NCBI RefSeq assembly: GCF_007713735.2
Contig: NZ_VMNW02000074.1
Location: forward strand, 1-48,053
Origin: Amycolatopsis acidicola
GTDB lineage: Bacteria > Actinomycetota > Actinomycetes > Mycobacteriales > Pseudonocardiaceae
Reading direction: 5' to 3'
DNA: 48,053 bases
Below the pieces are notes generated by a model, which had not been told where the DNA came from, did no database searches, and worked only from the letters and a program-made list of their open reading frames with translations. A program made the position numbers and the translations under genes. Shown here piece after piece: positions 25,799 to 33,749 of the stretch (position 1 is the stretch's first letter; every line of letters starts with the position of its first letter).

Positions 25799-26515
25799 TC
25801 ACGCCGCCGTCGGGATGGCTTCCGTGGTCAGGTCTGAAAAGGGGGCGTCCTCCACGAGCATCGCCGTCGCGTTGTCGGTTCCGCCGGCGGCTAGGGCGGA
25901 GTCCACAAGGGACTGTGCGGCGTTCGCCGGGTGGCGCAGCAGTTCGGCCATCGCCGCGGGGGACAGGTTCTTGTGCACACCGTCGCTGGTGAGCAGCAGC
26001 CCGGCCGCGCCGTGCACCTCCGCCCGCCCGAACGCGGTCGCCTCGGCGGTGCGGACACTGGTGGTCACGATGTGCTCCATGCGCGGCACCACCTCCTCAC
26101 CCCGGTCGCGGAAGTACTCCGCCAGCGTGTGGTCCTTCGTCAGCTGCCGCAGCGTGGAGCCCGTCCACGCGTAGGCCCGTACGTCGCCGACCCAGCCGAT
26201 CCGGTATCCCTCGGCGAACGGCAACGCGACCACGAGAACGCAGTCGCCCGCCGTGGGGTCCGCGCGCAGCGCCCGTTGCGCGGCCAGCAGCGCGGCGATC
26301 GGGCCTTCCGCCGCCGGCGTCCGCACCGCGGCGGCCGCGGCGAGTCGGGCGGCCCGCGCGGCGAACTGGTCGTCGCCGACACCGTCGGCCAGCGCGAAGA
26401 CAACCTGCTGGGTGGCGGGATCGGCGTAGGCGCCCACGGCGTCGGCGTTGACCAAGCGCGGGCCCTGCGCGCTCGCGGTGTGCCAGGTGGGAGTCTGGGT
26501 GAGAGGGTGGAGCAT
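25799..26515 (-). CDS. PP2C-like serine/threonine phosphatase
   Basis: 238 residues, one PP2C domain. Metal-site motifs: FALADGVGDD, LLTSDGVHKNLS and GGTDNATAMLVED. The usual N-terminal N-E-D triplet reads N-A-D (RLVNADAVGAY), a departure that may lower or change metal binding. No TM segment, so cytoplasmic. ATG 26515 has GAAGGAGGG upstream. Its promoter carries the same 11-bp-phased CACAG array as the redox operon at 33750, which ties it to the regulon described for this region rather than to the neighbouring Nudix gene. Confidence 0.85.
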   Translation of the reverse strand: MLHPLTQTPTWHTASAQGPRLVNADAVGAYADPATQQVVFALADGVGDDQFAARAARLAAAAAVRTPAAEGPIAALLAAQRALRADPTAGDCVLVVALPFAEGYRIGWVGDVRAYAWTGSTLRQLTKDHTLAEYFRDRGEEVVPRMEHIVTTSVRTAEATAFGRAEVHGAAGLLLTSDGVHKNLSPAAMAELLRHPANAAQSLVDSALAAGGTDNATAMLVEDAPFSDLTTEAIPTAA

Positions 26516-26542
26516 GATGCCCTCCTTCGGCCTGTGTCTTCG

Positions 26543-26596
26543 AGTTTCGTCCCCTCCGCTGTGGCAAGGCTGTGCCGGATGTGAAGCGAACCTGTG
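26543..26596 (-). promoter_or_regulatory. CACAG array promoter of the PP2C-like gene
   Basis: Read toward the gene: CACAG (26596-26592), TTCAC (26585-26581), CACAG (26574-26570), CACAG (26563-26559), each separated by N6, then N10 and -10 GAAACT (26548-26543). Layout and the degenerate second unit are identical to the array before 33750. Confidence 0.75.
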
Positions 26597-26608
26597 ACAT
26601 CACAGCGA

Positions 26609-26638
26609 AAGCGGGGCCGGGATCACACCCGGCCCCGC
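26609..26638 (-). terminator. Terminator of the GT2-GtrA/GT39 operon
   Basis: GCGGGGCCGGG, six-base loop, CCCGGCCCCGC (11-bp perfect stem, 26611-26638). Read on the minus strand it is followed by TTTCGCTG and starts 14 bp after the glycosyltransferase stop. Confidence 0.75.
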
Positions 26639-26652
26639 CTTCGTTTCCGGAC

Positions 26653-28635
26653 TCAGCTGAGCACGTACACGGTCGTGCCGCCGATGGTGGTGGCGGTGTA
26701 GTTCGCCTCCACCCACTGCTCGATCGCGCTGGAGGACGAGTCGCTGCCGCTCATCCCGCCGCCCATGCCGCCGCCGGCGATGTAGTACTTCACCTGCCCC
26801 GAGGCGACGTAGGACTTGAACTGCTCGAGCGTCGGCGAGTTGTCGGTGCCGCTCCAGCCGCCGATCGCGATCACGGCCTTACCGCTGGAGAGCTCCAGCT
26901 CCGCCGCGGTCTGCGAGCTGCCGACCGCCGCCGCCCACTTCGTCGTCGTCTGCGAGAGCAACGTGGTCAGCTCGGTGCTGGACGACGAGCCGCCGCCCAT
27001 CATCCCGCGGGACGCAGTGCCCGACGAGTCCGAAGTGGACTGGCCGGGCGGCGTGCCACCCTGTTCGGTGCCCGAAGGTGCGCTGCCGGAGGGCATTCCG
27101 CCACCCATGCCGCCCATCGAACTCGTCGTCGGCCCCGACGTGGGGGTCGAGCCGGTGTGCGCCACACTCGCCGTGGTGACCGCGTACGCGGTGCTGCCGA
27201 GACCGAACACCAGCACGGTGGCGGTGATCAGCACGGTCGCCATCCGCCGGAACTCGTGCACCCCGACCGCCACCGCGGTCGCCCCGAGCACGCCCAGCAC
27301 GATGATCACGAACTTGAGCCACGACAGGTAGTCCGAATCGCGGGCCAGCAGGATGTAGTCCCAGATCGCCGTCACCGCGATCATCGCCGCGAGCACCGCC
27401 CGCGCCGGGACGTTGTGCCGTCCGCGCCACAGCGCCTGACCGGAGATCGCGATCAGCGCGGCGATCGCCGGGGCCAGCTCCACCGAGTAGTACGGGTGCA
27501 CGGTGCCGCTCATGTAGCTGAACACGACGCCGGTGACCAGCAGCCAGCCGCCCCACAGCACCAGCGCCATCCGCGTCTTGTCGGTGCGGGCCGCCCGGCG
27601 GGTGAACCACAGCCCGGCGACCAGCCCGATCAGCGCGGCGGGCAGCAGCCACGAGATCTCGCCACCGAACTCGGAGTTGAACAGCCGGGTGATGCCCGCG
27701 GTGCCGCCGAAACCACCGCCGCCGCCACCACCGGCGTTGCCCTCGCCGCCGAAGATCCGGCCGAGGCCGTTGTAGCCCAGCGCGAGCTCCAGCAACGAGT
27801 TGGTCGTCGAACCGCCGATGTACGGACGGCTGCTCGCCGGCCAGATCTCCACCAGCGCCACGTACCAGCCCGCCGACACGACCACCGCGACCACGGCGCC
27901 GAGCAGGTGCAGCAAACGCTTTCCGAGCGAGGTCTTCGCGGCGGTCAGGTACGCCAGTCCGAAGGCGGGCAGCACCAGGAACGCCTGCATCATCTTGGTC
28001 AGGAAGCCGAACCCGACGGCGACCCCGGCGAGCGCGAGCCACTTCGGGCTCGCCTTCTCGATCGCACGGACGGTGCAGTAGGCGGCCGCGACGAGCAGCA
28101 GCACCAGGAGCGCGTCGGGGTTGTTGAAGCGGAACATCAGCACGGCCACCGGAGTCAGCGCCAGTCCCGCCCCGGCGATCAGCCCGGCCACCGGACCGGA
28201 CGTGCGCTTCACCGTCGCGTACAGCAGGCCGACGGAAGCCACGCCCATCAACGCCTGCGGCGCCAGCACCGTGAAGCTGGAGAAACCGAAGACGCGGGCG
28301 AAAGCCACCGCCACCCACAACGCGGCGGGCGGTTTGTCGACCGTGATCGAGTTACCGGAGTCGAGCGAGCCGAACAGCCATGCCTTCCAGTTCTCGGTGC
28401 CCGCCTGCACGGCGGCTGCGTAGAAACTGTTGCCGTAGCCCGAAGCCGTCAGATCCCACAGGTACAGCACCGCGGTGCCGACGAGCAGCAGGAGCGCGGC
28501 AGGCCGGATCCAGGACGGCTGGTCCCCGTTGCCGAAGATCAGCCGGCGCAGCCTGCTGTTTCCCCGCGGGGGCGCGGGTTCCGGGGCGCGGTGCCGGGGC
28601 TCCGTGCGGGGCGGCCCGGTCAGGACGCTGGTCAT
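26653..28635 (-). CDS. GT39/ArnT-like membrane glycosyltransferase (YkcB-type), copy 1
   Basis: 660 residues from ATG 28635; an ATG one codon earlier (28638) is possible, but GGGAG is better spaced for 28635. About 10-12 TM helices fill residues 35-450, with the lumen-side loop VDKPPAALW carrying the expected catalytic Asp of the PMT/ArnT class. A Gly/Ser/Met-rich linker (GGMGGGMPSG and similar) leads to an outside C-terminal domain of about 110 residues ending TTVYVLS. It should transfer a sugar from a polyprenyl-phosphate donor to an envelope acceptor. The GT2-GtrA gene 17 nt upstream probably makes and flips that donor. A paralogue lies at 30047-32020. Confidence 0.85.
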   Translation of the reverse strand: MTSVLTGPPRTEPRHRAPEPAPPRGNSRLRRLIFGNGDQPSWIRPAALLLLVGTAVLYLWDLTASGYGNSFYAAAVQAGTENWKAWLFGSLDSGNSITVDKPPAALWVAVAFARVFGFSSFTVLAPQALMGVASVGLLYATVKRTSGPVAGLIAGAGLALTPVAVLMFRFNNPDALLVLLLVAAAYCTVRAIEKASPKWLALAGVAVGFGFLTKMMQAFLVLPAFGLAYLTAAKTSLGKRLLHLLGAVVAVVVSAGWYVALVEIWPASSRPYIGGSTTNSLLELALGYNGLGRIFGGEGNAGGGGGGGFGGTAGITRLFNSEFGGEISWLLPAALIGLVAGLWFTRRAARTDKTRMALVLWGGWLLVTGVVFSYMSGTVHPYYSVELAPAIAALIAISGQALWRGRHNVPARAVLAAMIAVTAIWDYILLARDSDYLSWLKFVIIVLGVLGATAVAVGVHEFRRMATVLITATVLVFGLGSTAYAVTTASVAHTGSTPTSGPTTSSMGGMGGGMPSGSAPSGTEQGGTPPGQSTSDSSGTASRGMMGGGSSSSTELTTLLSQTTTKWAAAVGSSQTAAELELSSGKAVIAIGGWSGTDNSPTLEQFKSYVASGQVKYYIAGGGMGGGMSGSDSSSSAIEQWVEANYTATTIGGTTVYVLS

Positions 28636-28655
28636 CATTGTCTCCCAAGGGTTTT

Positions 28656-29906
28656 TCAGTGGTCTTGGCGCCGGGGGTGGAACACCCAGCCGCGGAGCAG
28701 GACGAAGCGGAGGATCGTGGCGGCGAGGTTCGCCAGCACCAGCACGGTCAGTTCGAGCACCACGCCGGGCGACGCCAGCGCGTTGAGCAGGGCGAGCGAG
28801 CCACTGGTGAGCACGAGCCCGAGGCCGAACACGATCAGCCCCTCGAACTGGTGCCGCGCCGCGCCCGAGGAGCCGCGGATGCCGAACGTGACCCGGCGGT
28901 TGACCGCGGTGTTGGCGATCGCGGTCAGGCCGAGCGCGACGAAGTTCGCCGCCTGCGCGCCCATTCCGTTGCGCAGCACCAGGAACAGCAGCAGGTACGC
29001 GAGCGTGCTCCCGATCCCGACGACCGCGAAGCGCACCAGCTGAGTGGCCAGTTTCGGGGGCACGCCGGGGGTGGACACGCCGATCGGCTCCCGGCCGAGC
29101 TGGGCCCGGAGTTCGCTGACCGGAAGGGAACCGGTGGCGAACCCGCGGATCATCCTGGCCACGCCCTTGAGATCCGCCGTGGCGGTCCCGATGATGTCCA
29201 CCGACGAGTCCGGGTCGTCCACCCAGTCGACGGGGACTTCGTGCGTGCGCAGGCCCGCGCGTTGTGCGAGCACGAGCAGTTCGGTGTCGAAGAACCAGCC
29301 CGTGTCCTCGACGAGAGGAAGCAGCTGGCGGGCGACGTCCGCGCGGATCGCCTTGAACCCGCACTGCGCGTCGGAGAACTTCGCGGCCAGCGCGCCGCGG
29401 AGGATCAGGTTGTAGCAACGGGAAATGAACTCGCGCTTGGGCCCGCGCACGACCCGTGCCCCCTTCGCGAGGCGCGAGCCGATCGCGAGGTCGGAATGCC
29501 CGGAGATGAGCGGCGCGACGAGCGGCCCCAGCGCGGCGAGGTCGGTCGACAGGTCGACGTCCATGTACGCGAGCACGGGAGCGTCCGAAGTGGACCAGAC
29601 GGCGTTGAGCGCGCGGCCGCGGCCTTTCTGCGCGAGGTGCCGCACCTCCACTTCGGCGAATTCGCGCGCGAGCCGCTCGGCCACGTACAGGGTTCCGTCG
29701 ATACTGGCGTTGTCCGCGACGGTGATGCGGAAGCTGTAGGGGAGCGTGGCGGCGAGGTGCGCGTGGAGTCGGCGGATGCACGGCTCCAGGTCGGTTTCTT
29801 CGTTGTAGACGGGAATGACGACGTCGAGCACCGGCCGCGCGGTCCGCGTGTCGACGGGTGTCGTCCCGGGCCGTGGACCGGCTTCGGTGTGCATCGTGGC
29901 TGTCAT
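28656..29906 (-). CDS. GT2 polyprenyl-phosphate sugar synthase fused to GtrA domain
   Basis: 416 residues from ATG 29906; this start is supported by the promoter, whose -10 lies 6 nt upstream as in two sister promoters. Residues about 25-255 are a dolichol-phosphate-mannose-synthase-like GT2 domain (VVIPVYNEETDLEPCI, VADNASIDGT, AYMDVDLSTD with the metal-binding DxD). Residues about 285-410 form a four-TM GtrA/flippase-like domain (QLVRFAVVGIGSTLAYLLLF). Product: a lipid-linked monosaccharide, made inside and moved out for GT39 enzymes. The pairing matches Bacillus YkcC-YkcB. No ribosome site is present, consistent with a leaderless message. Confidence 0.85.
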   Translation of the reverse strand: MTATMHTEAGPRPGTTPVDTRTARPVLDVVIPVYNEETDLEPCIRRLHAHLAATLPYSFRITVADNASIDGTLYVAERLAREFAEVEVRHLAQKGRGRALNAVWSTSDAPVLAYMDVDLSTDLAALGPLVAPLISGHSDLAIGSRLAKGARVVRGPKREFISRCYNLILRGALAAKFSDAQCGFKAIRADVARQLLPLVEDTGWFFDTELLVLAQRAGLRTHEVPVDWVDDPDSSVDIIGTATADLKGVARMIRGFATGSLPVSELRAQLGREPIGVSTPGVPPKLATQLVRFAVVGIGSTLAYLLLFLVLRNGMGAQAANFVALGLTAIANTAVNRRVTFGIRGSSGAARHQFEGLIVFGLGLVLTSGSLALLNALASPGVVLELTVLVLANLAATILRFVLLRGWVFHPRRQDH

Positions 29907-29912
29907 GCTTCT

Positions 29913-29966
29913 ACGATCCGGCACCGCGCTGGGGTGCCGTTGTGCATGTCCTGTGGGCGTTCTGTG
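29913..29966 (-). promoter_or_regulatory. CACAG array promoter of the GT2-GtrA operon
   Basis: Toward the gene: CACAG (29966-29962), CACAG (29955-29951), CACAA (29944-29940), CCCAG (29933-29929), N6 between each, N10, -10 GATCGT (29918-29913), N6, ATG 29906. Spacing is identical to the arrays at 32027 and 33613. Confidence 0.75.
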
Positions 29967-29981
29967 AAGAATGGACGGACG

Positions 29982-30024
29982 AAAAAAGGGCTCCTTCCGC
30001 GCCGCGCCGGCACGGAAGGAGCCC
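29982..30024 (-). terminator. Intrinsic terminator of the kinase/GT39 operon
   Basis: Perfect 12-bp stem (30024-30013 with 29999-29988) and a 13-nt loop, followed on the minus strand by six T residues (29987-29982). A textbook rho-independent terminator, unusually clear for this GC-rich genome. Confidence 0.9.
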
Positions 30025-30046
30025 CCGGTGGGGACAGCTCATTGAC

Positions 30047-32020
30047 TCATGAGGTGAGGTCGTACACGGTCGTCCCGCCGACGGTCGTGGCGGTGTAGTT
30101 CGCCGCGACCCATTCGGCGATCCGCTCGGCGTCGTCGCTGCCCGAAGTGCTGCCGCCCATCGAGCCCCCGGTTCCGGTGCCGACGAAGTAGTGGATCTTC
30201 TTCTCCTTCACCAGTTCCTGGAACTGGGCCAGCGTCGGTGCCGGGTCGGTCCCGTTGAACCCGCCGACGGCCATCACCGGGACGTCCGCCGCCAGCTGGT
30301 AGCTGGCAGCCGGGTTCGAGCCGACCGTGGCCGCCGCCCAGGTGTAGGACTCACTGTCCTTTTGCAACAGTGCGACGAGCGCGTCGCTCGGTGTGGTCGT
30401 GTTCAGCAGGCTGCCCATCCCGCCGCCGGGGCCACCGCCCTGACCGCCGGTGGGCATTCCACCCTGGCCCCCGGTCTGCCCGCCGGGACCGCCGTTCTGG
30501 CCGCCGCCGAAACCGCCGCGCGGGCCGCCGCCACCGCCGCCGAACCCGCTGCCACTGGGGCCCGCTGCCGGAATCGCCCCGCTGTGGCTCGTCGCCGCCG
30601 TCGCGATCGTGTAGGCCCCGCTCCCGGCCAGCGACGCCACCAAGGCGACGACCGCGACCCCGCGGGTCACCGGGCGCGGCAGCCGGTCGGCGACCAGGAT
30701 CGCCGCCGCCGCAAGCAAAGCAACCATCAGCGCCAGGTACTTGAGCCAGGGCACGAAATCGGTTTCCCTGTCCAGCAACAGGAACCCCGTCAGTCCGGTG
30801 AGTGCCACACCGCTGGAGAGCAGCCCCGCCGCGATCGGATTCGCGCGCAGCCGCCACAACCGCGCCGCGCCCATGCCGACGAGCGCGGCGACCGCGGGCG
30901 CGAGCGCGACCGTGTAGTAGGGGTGGATGATGCCGCTCATGTAGCTGAACACCCCGCCGGTGATCAGCAGCCAGCCGCCCCAGATCACCGCCGAGGCACG
31001 CGTCGGGTCGGTGCGCGGCGCGCGCCAGGTGAGCCAGATCAGCGCCGCCAGCGCGAGCACCGCCGCCGGCAGCAGCCAGGCGATCCCGCCCGCCATCTCA
31101 CTGCCGAACAGCCGCGCCCAGCTGCCGCTGCTCTGCGCGCCGCCGAGGCTGCCGACCTCGTCGCCGGTGATCCGGCCGAAACCGTTGTAGCCGAAGGCGA
31201 GTTCCAGGATGCTGTTCGTCTGCGAGCCGCCGATGAACGGGCGGCTGCTCGCCGGCCACAGCTCCACCACCGCGATGTACCAGCCGGTGGAGACGATCAC
31301 CGCCGCCTGCGCGGCCAGCAGGTGCAGCAGCCGCTTGCCGATCCCGGTCGGCGCGGCGATCAGGTAGGCGATCGCGAAAGCGGGCAGCACCAGGTACGCC
31401 TGCAGCATTTTCGCGAGGAAGCCGAAGCCGACCGCGATCCCGGCGAGCACCAGCCACTTCGGACCGGGCTTTTCGACCGCCCGCACCGTGCAGTACGCGG
31501 CGATGATCAGCAGCAGCACGAGCAGCGCGTCCGGGTTGTTGAACCGGAACATCAGCGCGGCGACCGGCGTCGCGGCGAGCACGAGCCCGGCCAGCAAACC
31601 GGCGCCGGGGCCCGAAACCCGCCGCACTGTGGCGTAGATCCCATACACCGAGCCGATGCCCATCAGTGCCTGCGGGACGAGCACGCTCCACGAGCTGAGC
31701 CCGAACACGCGCACGAACAGTCCCATCACCCACAACGCGGCGGGCGTTTTGTCCACAGTGATCGCATTGGACGGGTCGCTCGAGCCGAAGAACCACGCCT
31801 TCCAGCTCTCCCCGCCGGCCTGCGCGGCCGCGGAGTAGAACGCGTTGGCCCAGCCGGAAGCCGAAAGATCCCACAGGTAAAGGACGGCGCTGACCACCAG
31901 CAGCGCGAACAGGGCGGGCCGCACCCAGCGCGGGTCGCCTGGTCTCCCGTGCAGCAGGCGGTTGCGCCGGCTGGTGTTCGGTGGGCTGTCAGGCGAAGAG
32001 CGCTCGGCCAATACGGTCAT
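30047..32020 (-). CDS. GT39/ArnT-like membrane glycosyltransferase (YkcB-type), copy 2
   Basis: 657 residues, clearly paralogous to copy 1 over its whole length (same YLWDLSASG, ITVDKTPAALWV, MFRFNNPDALLVLLL and YNGFGRI landmarks). The catalytic-loop proline pair DKPP of copy 1 reads DKTP here. The linker is a long Gly/Gln/Pro-rich run (about residues 495-550) before a C-terminal outside domain ending TTVYDLTS. ATG 32020 overlaps the stop of the sensor kinase by 4 nt, and a CACAG array inside the kinase 3' end gives it its own promoter as well. Expected role: polyprenyl-phosphate-dependent envelope glycosylation with a different acceptor or donor from copy 1. Confidence 0.85.
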   Translation of the reverse strand: MTVLAERSSPDSPPNTSRRNRLLHGRPGDPRWVRPALFALLVVSAVLYLWDLSASGWANAFYSAAAQAGGESWKAWFFGSSDPSNAITVDKTPAALWVMGLFVRVFGLSSWSVLVPQALMGIGSVYGIYATVRRVSGPGAGLLAGLVLAATPVAALMFRFNNPDALLVLLLIIAAYCTVRAVEKPGPKWLVLAGIAVGFGFLAKMLQAYLVLPAFAIAYLIAAPTGIGKRLLHLLAAQAAVIVSTGWYIAVVELWPASSRPFIGGSQTNSILELAFGYNGFGRITGDEVGSLGGAQSSGSWARLFGSEMAGGIAWLLPAAVLALAALIWLTWRAPRTDPTRASAVIWGGWLLITGGVFSYMSGIIHPYYTVALAPAVAALVGMGAARLWRLRANPIAAGLLSSGVALTGLTGFLLLDRETDFVPWLKYLALMVALLAAAAILVADRLPRPVTRGVAVVALVASLAGSGAYTIATAATSHSGAIPAAGPSGSGFGGGGGGPRGGFGGGQNGGPGGQTGGQGGMPTGGQGGGPGGGMGSLLNTTTPSDALVALLQKDSESYTWAAATVGSNPAASYQLAADVPVMAVGGFNGTDPAPTLAQFQELVKEKKIHYFVGTGTGGSMGGSTSGSDDAERIAEWVAANYTATTVGGTTVYDLTS

Positions 32021-33606
32021 GGATCCAGGGTCTCGGGCACACCTTGGCCGAGGTTGTGCCGTTCCTGTGAGAAGCCTGTGGACGTCCGGACCACCTGAAC
32101 GGGCAGTTCATCGGTCACGTCGGCGTCGATGGTGAGTACCGCCCGCGGCAGCCGCACCTCGAACTCCGTGCGTCCGGGCCTGCTGTGCACGTGGACCTTG
32201 CCGTGGTGCGCCGAAACGACGGCGGCCACGATCGCCATCCCGAGCCCCGTACTGCCGGCCGCGCGCGAACGCGACGAATCGCCTCTGGCGAACCGCTCGA
32301 AGACATTCGGCAGCAGATCGGGCGGGATGCCGGGGCCGTTGTCGGTGACCGTCAGCACCGCGCTGCCGTCGGCCGAAACCGCCAGCCGCGTGGTCACCGT
32401 CGTGCCGGGCGGCGTGTGCGTGCGGCCGTTGGCGAGCAGGTTCGCCAGCACCTGGTGCAGGCGCTGGGCGTCGCCGGTCACGCTCACCGGGTAGTCCGGC
32501 AGCTCCAGCTTCCACCGGTGCTGCGGGCCGGCGATGTGCGCGTCGCCGACCGCGTCCGCGACCAGTCTGCTCAGGTCCACTTCGGACTCTTCCAGCGGGC
32601 GGCCGGCGTCGAGCCTGGCCAGCAGCAGCAGGTCGTCGACGAGCGTCGTCATTCGCGACGCCTCGGATTCGACACGCCTCATGGCGTGCGCGATGTCGGC
32701 GGGCACCCGGTCGCCGGAGCGGCGGGTCAGCTCCGCGTAGCCGCGGATCGCCGCAAGCGGGGTGCGCAGCTCGTGGCTCGCGTCGGCGACGAACTGCCGC
32801 ACCCGGGTTTCGCTCGCCTGCCGGGCGTCGAGCGCGTTGTCGATGTGGCCGAGCATCCGGTTGAGCGCGTAGCCCACCTGCCCGACCTCGGTGGCCGGGT
32901 CGGTGTCGGTCACCGGCACCCGGATCGACAACGCCACTTCGCCGCGGTCGAGCGGGATTTCGGTCACCTTCGACGCCGCCGCGGCGACGCGGTCCAGCGG
33001 CCGCAGGGTCCGGCGGACGACGAAGGCGCCGACGACGCCCGCGCCGATCACCGCCACCAGCGCGACGCCGCCGAGGATGAGGCCGACGGTGAGGAGCGTG
33101 GCGTTCGGCTGGCTCATCGGCAGCCCGAACACCTCGACGCCGCCGTTCGTGTTCACCGCGATCACGCGGTAATCGCCTTCGGACAGCGAGATCGTGTGCG
33201 TCCGGCCGTCCGCGACGACCTGGTGCAGCACCTGCTCGTCGGCCGGGTTCATGTTCTGCGGCACGGGCACCGGCGAGCCCGGCTCGGTGTCCAGGATCTC
33301 GGCCTTGGTCTGGGTGGCGGAGAACAGCGCGTACACGGTGCCGGTCGCGGTGCCCGCGGCCATCAGCGCGTCGCCGCCGCGGTCGTGCCCCGGCCCGCCG
33401 TTGAACGTCTGCGAGCGGTTGACGGTGTCGTGCAGCTGCTTGTCGACCTGCTGGGTGAGGAACGCGCTGAGGGAGAACAGGCTGATCACGCCGATCACCA
33501 GGCACACCACGGTGAGCAGCGCGACCAGTGCCGCGATCAGTTTGGTCCGCAGCGGCCGCACCCGCCGCCGCGGCTCTGCCCGGTGGGCAGACTTCCGCAC
33601 GTTCAT
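32017..33606 (-). CDS. Orphan sensor histidine kinase
   Basis: 529 residues. TM1 (about 22-48), outside sensor region (about 50-170), TM2 (about 170-197), HAMP (about 198-265), HisKA with H278 in DASHELRTPL, and HATPase_c with VLANLLANGRTHT (N box), VTDNGPGIP (G1) and GSTGLGMAIVAAV (G2). A 35-residue tail follows the ATPase domain. No response-regulator gene lies beside it; downstream is GT39 copy 2, coupled by a 4-nt overlap, and upstream is the divergent redox operon. Its promoter carries the shared CACAG array, so it probably feeds a distant PhoP/OmpR-type partner. ATG 33606 has no ribosome site, fitting a leaderless message. Confidence 0.92.
   Translation of the reverse strand: MNVRKSAHRAEPRRRVRPLRTKLIAALVALLTVVCLVIGVISLFSLSAFLTQQVDKQLHDTVNRSQTFNGGPGHDRGGDALMAAGTATGTVYALFSATQTKAEILDTEPGSPVPVPQNMNPADEQVLHQVVADGRTHTISLSEGDYRVIAVNTNGGVEVFGLPMSQPNATLLTVGLILGGVALVAVIGAGVVGAFVVRRTLRPLDRVAAAASKVTEIPLDRGEVALSIRVPVTDTDPATEVGQVGYALNRMLGHIDNALDARQASETRVRQFVADASHELRTPLAAIRGYAELTRRSGDRVPADIAHAMRRVESEASRMTTLVDDLLLLARLDAGRPLEESEVDLSRLVADAVGDAHIAGPQHRWKLELPDYPVSVTGDAQRLHQVLANLLANGRTHTPPGTTVTTRLAVSADGSAVLTVTDNGPGIPPDLLPNVFERFARGDSSRSRAAGSTGLGMAIVAAVVSAHHGKVHVHSRPGRTEFEVRLPRAVLTIDADVTDELPVQVVRTSTGFSQERHNLGQGVPETLDP
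32027..32080 (-). promoter_or_regulatory. CACAG array promoter inside the kinase gene, driving GT39 copy 2
   Basis: Toward the gene: CACAG (32080-32076), CACAG (32069-32065), CACAA (32058-32054), CCAAG (32047-32043), N6 between each, N10, -10 GACCCT (32032-32027), N6, ATG 32020. The whole site lies in the last 65 bp of the kinase coding region. Confidence 0.72.
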
Positions 33607-33612
33607 GACTCG

Positions 33613-33666
33613 AAGATGGTCGATTTTCGTGTGGGGTCCTTGTGTGCTTCCTGTGTAACCGCTGTG
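33613..33666 (-). promoter_or_regulatory. CACAG array promoter of the orphan kinase
   Basis: Toward the gene: CACAG (33666-33662), CACAG (33655-33651), CACAA (33644-33640), CACAC (33633-33629), N6 between each, N10, -10 CATCTT (33618-33613), N6, ATG 33606. Back to back with the array at 33689. Confidence 0.75.
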
Positions 33667-33688
33667 TGATTGCGGGACGGTGAAGGGA

Positions 33689-33742
33689 CACAGCCTCCTT
33701 TCACAACTCCCACAGCCTTCACACAGAGCGCGCTCGAAAACT
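33689..33742 (+). promoter_or_regulatory. CACAG array promoter of the redox operon
   Basis: CACAG (33689), TTCAC (33700), CACAG (33711), CACAG (33722), N6 between each, N10, -10 AAAACT (33737-33742), N7, ATG 33750. Same architecture as the PP2C-like gene promoter. Confidence 0.75.
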
Positions 33743-33749
33743 CGGGGCC

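Noticed and set aside
26653..29781. A single 1042-residue fusion of the GT2-GtrA region and GT39
   Set aside because: The N-terminal third of that frame is out-of-frame antisense-like Arg/Pro text; the real GT2-GtrA gene is in another frame and ends before a proper GT39 start with ribosome site.
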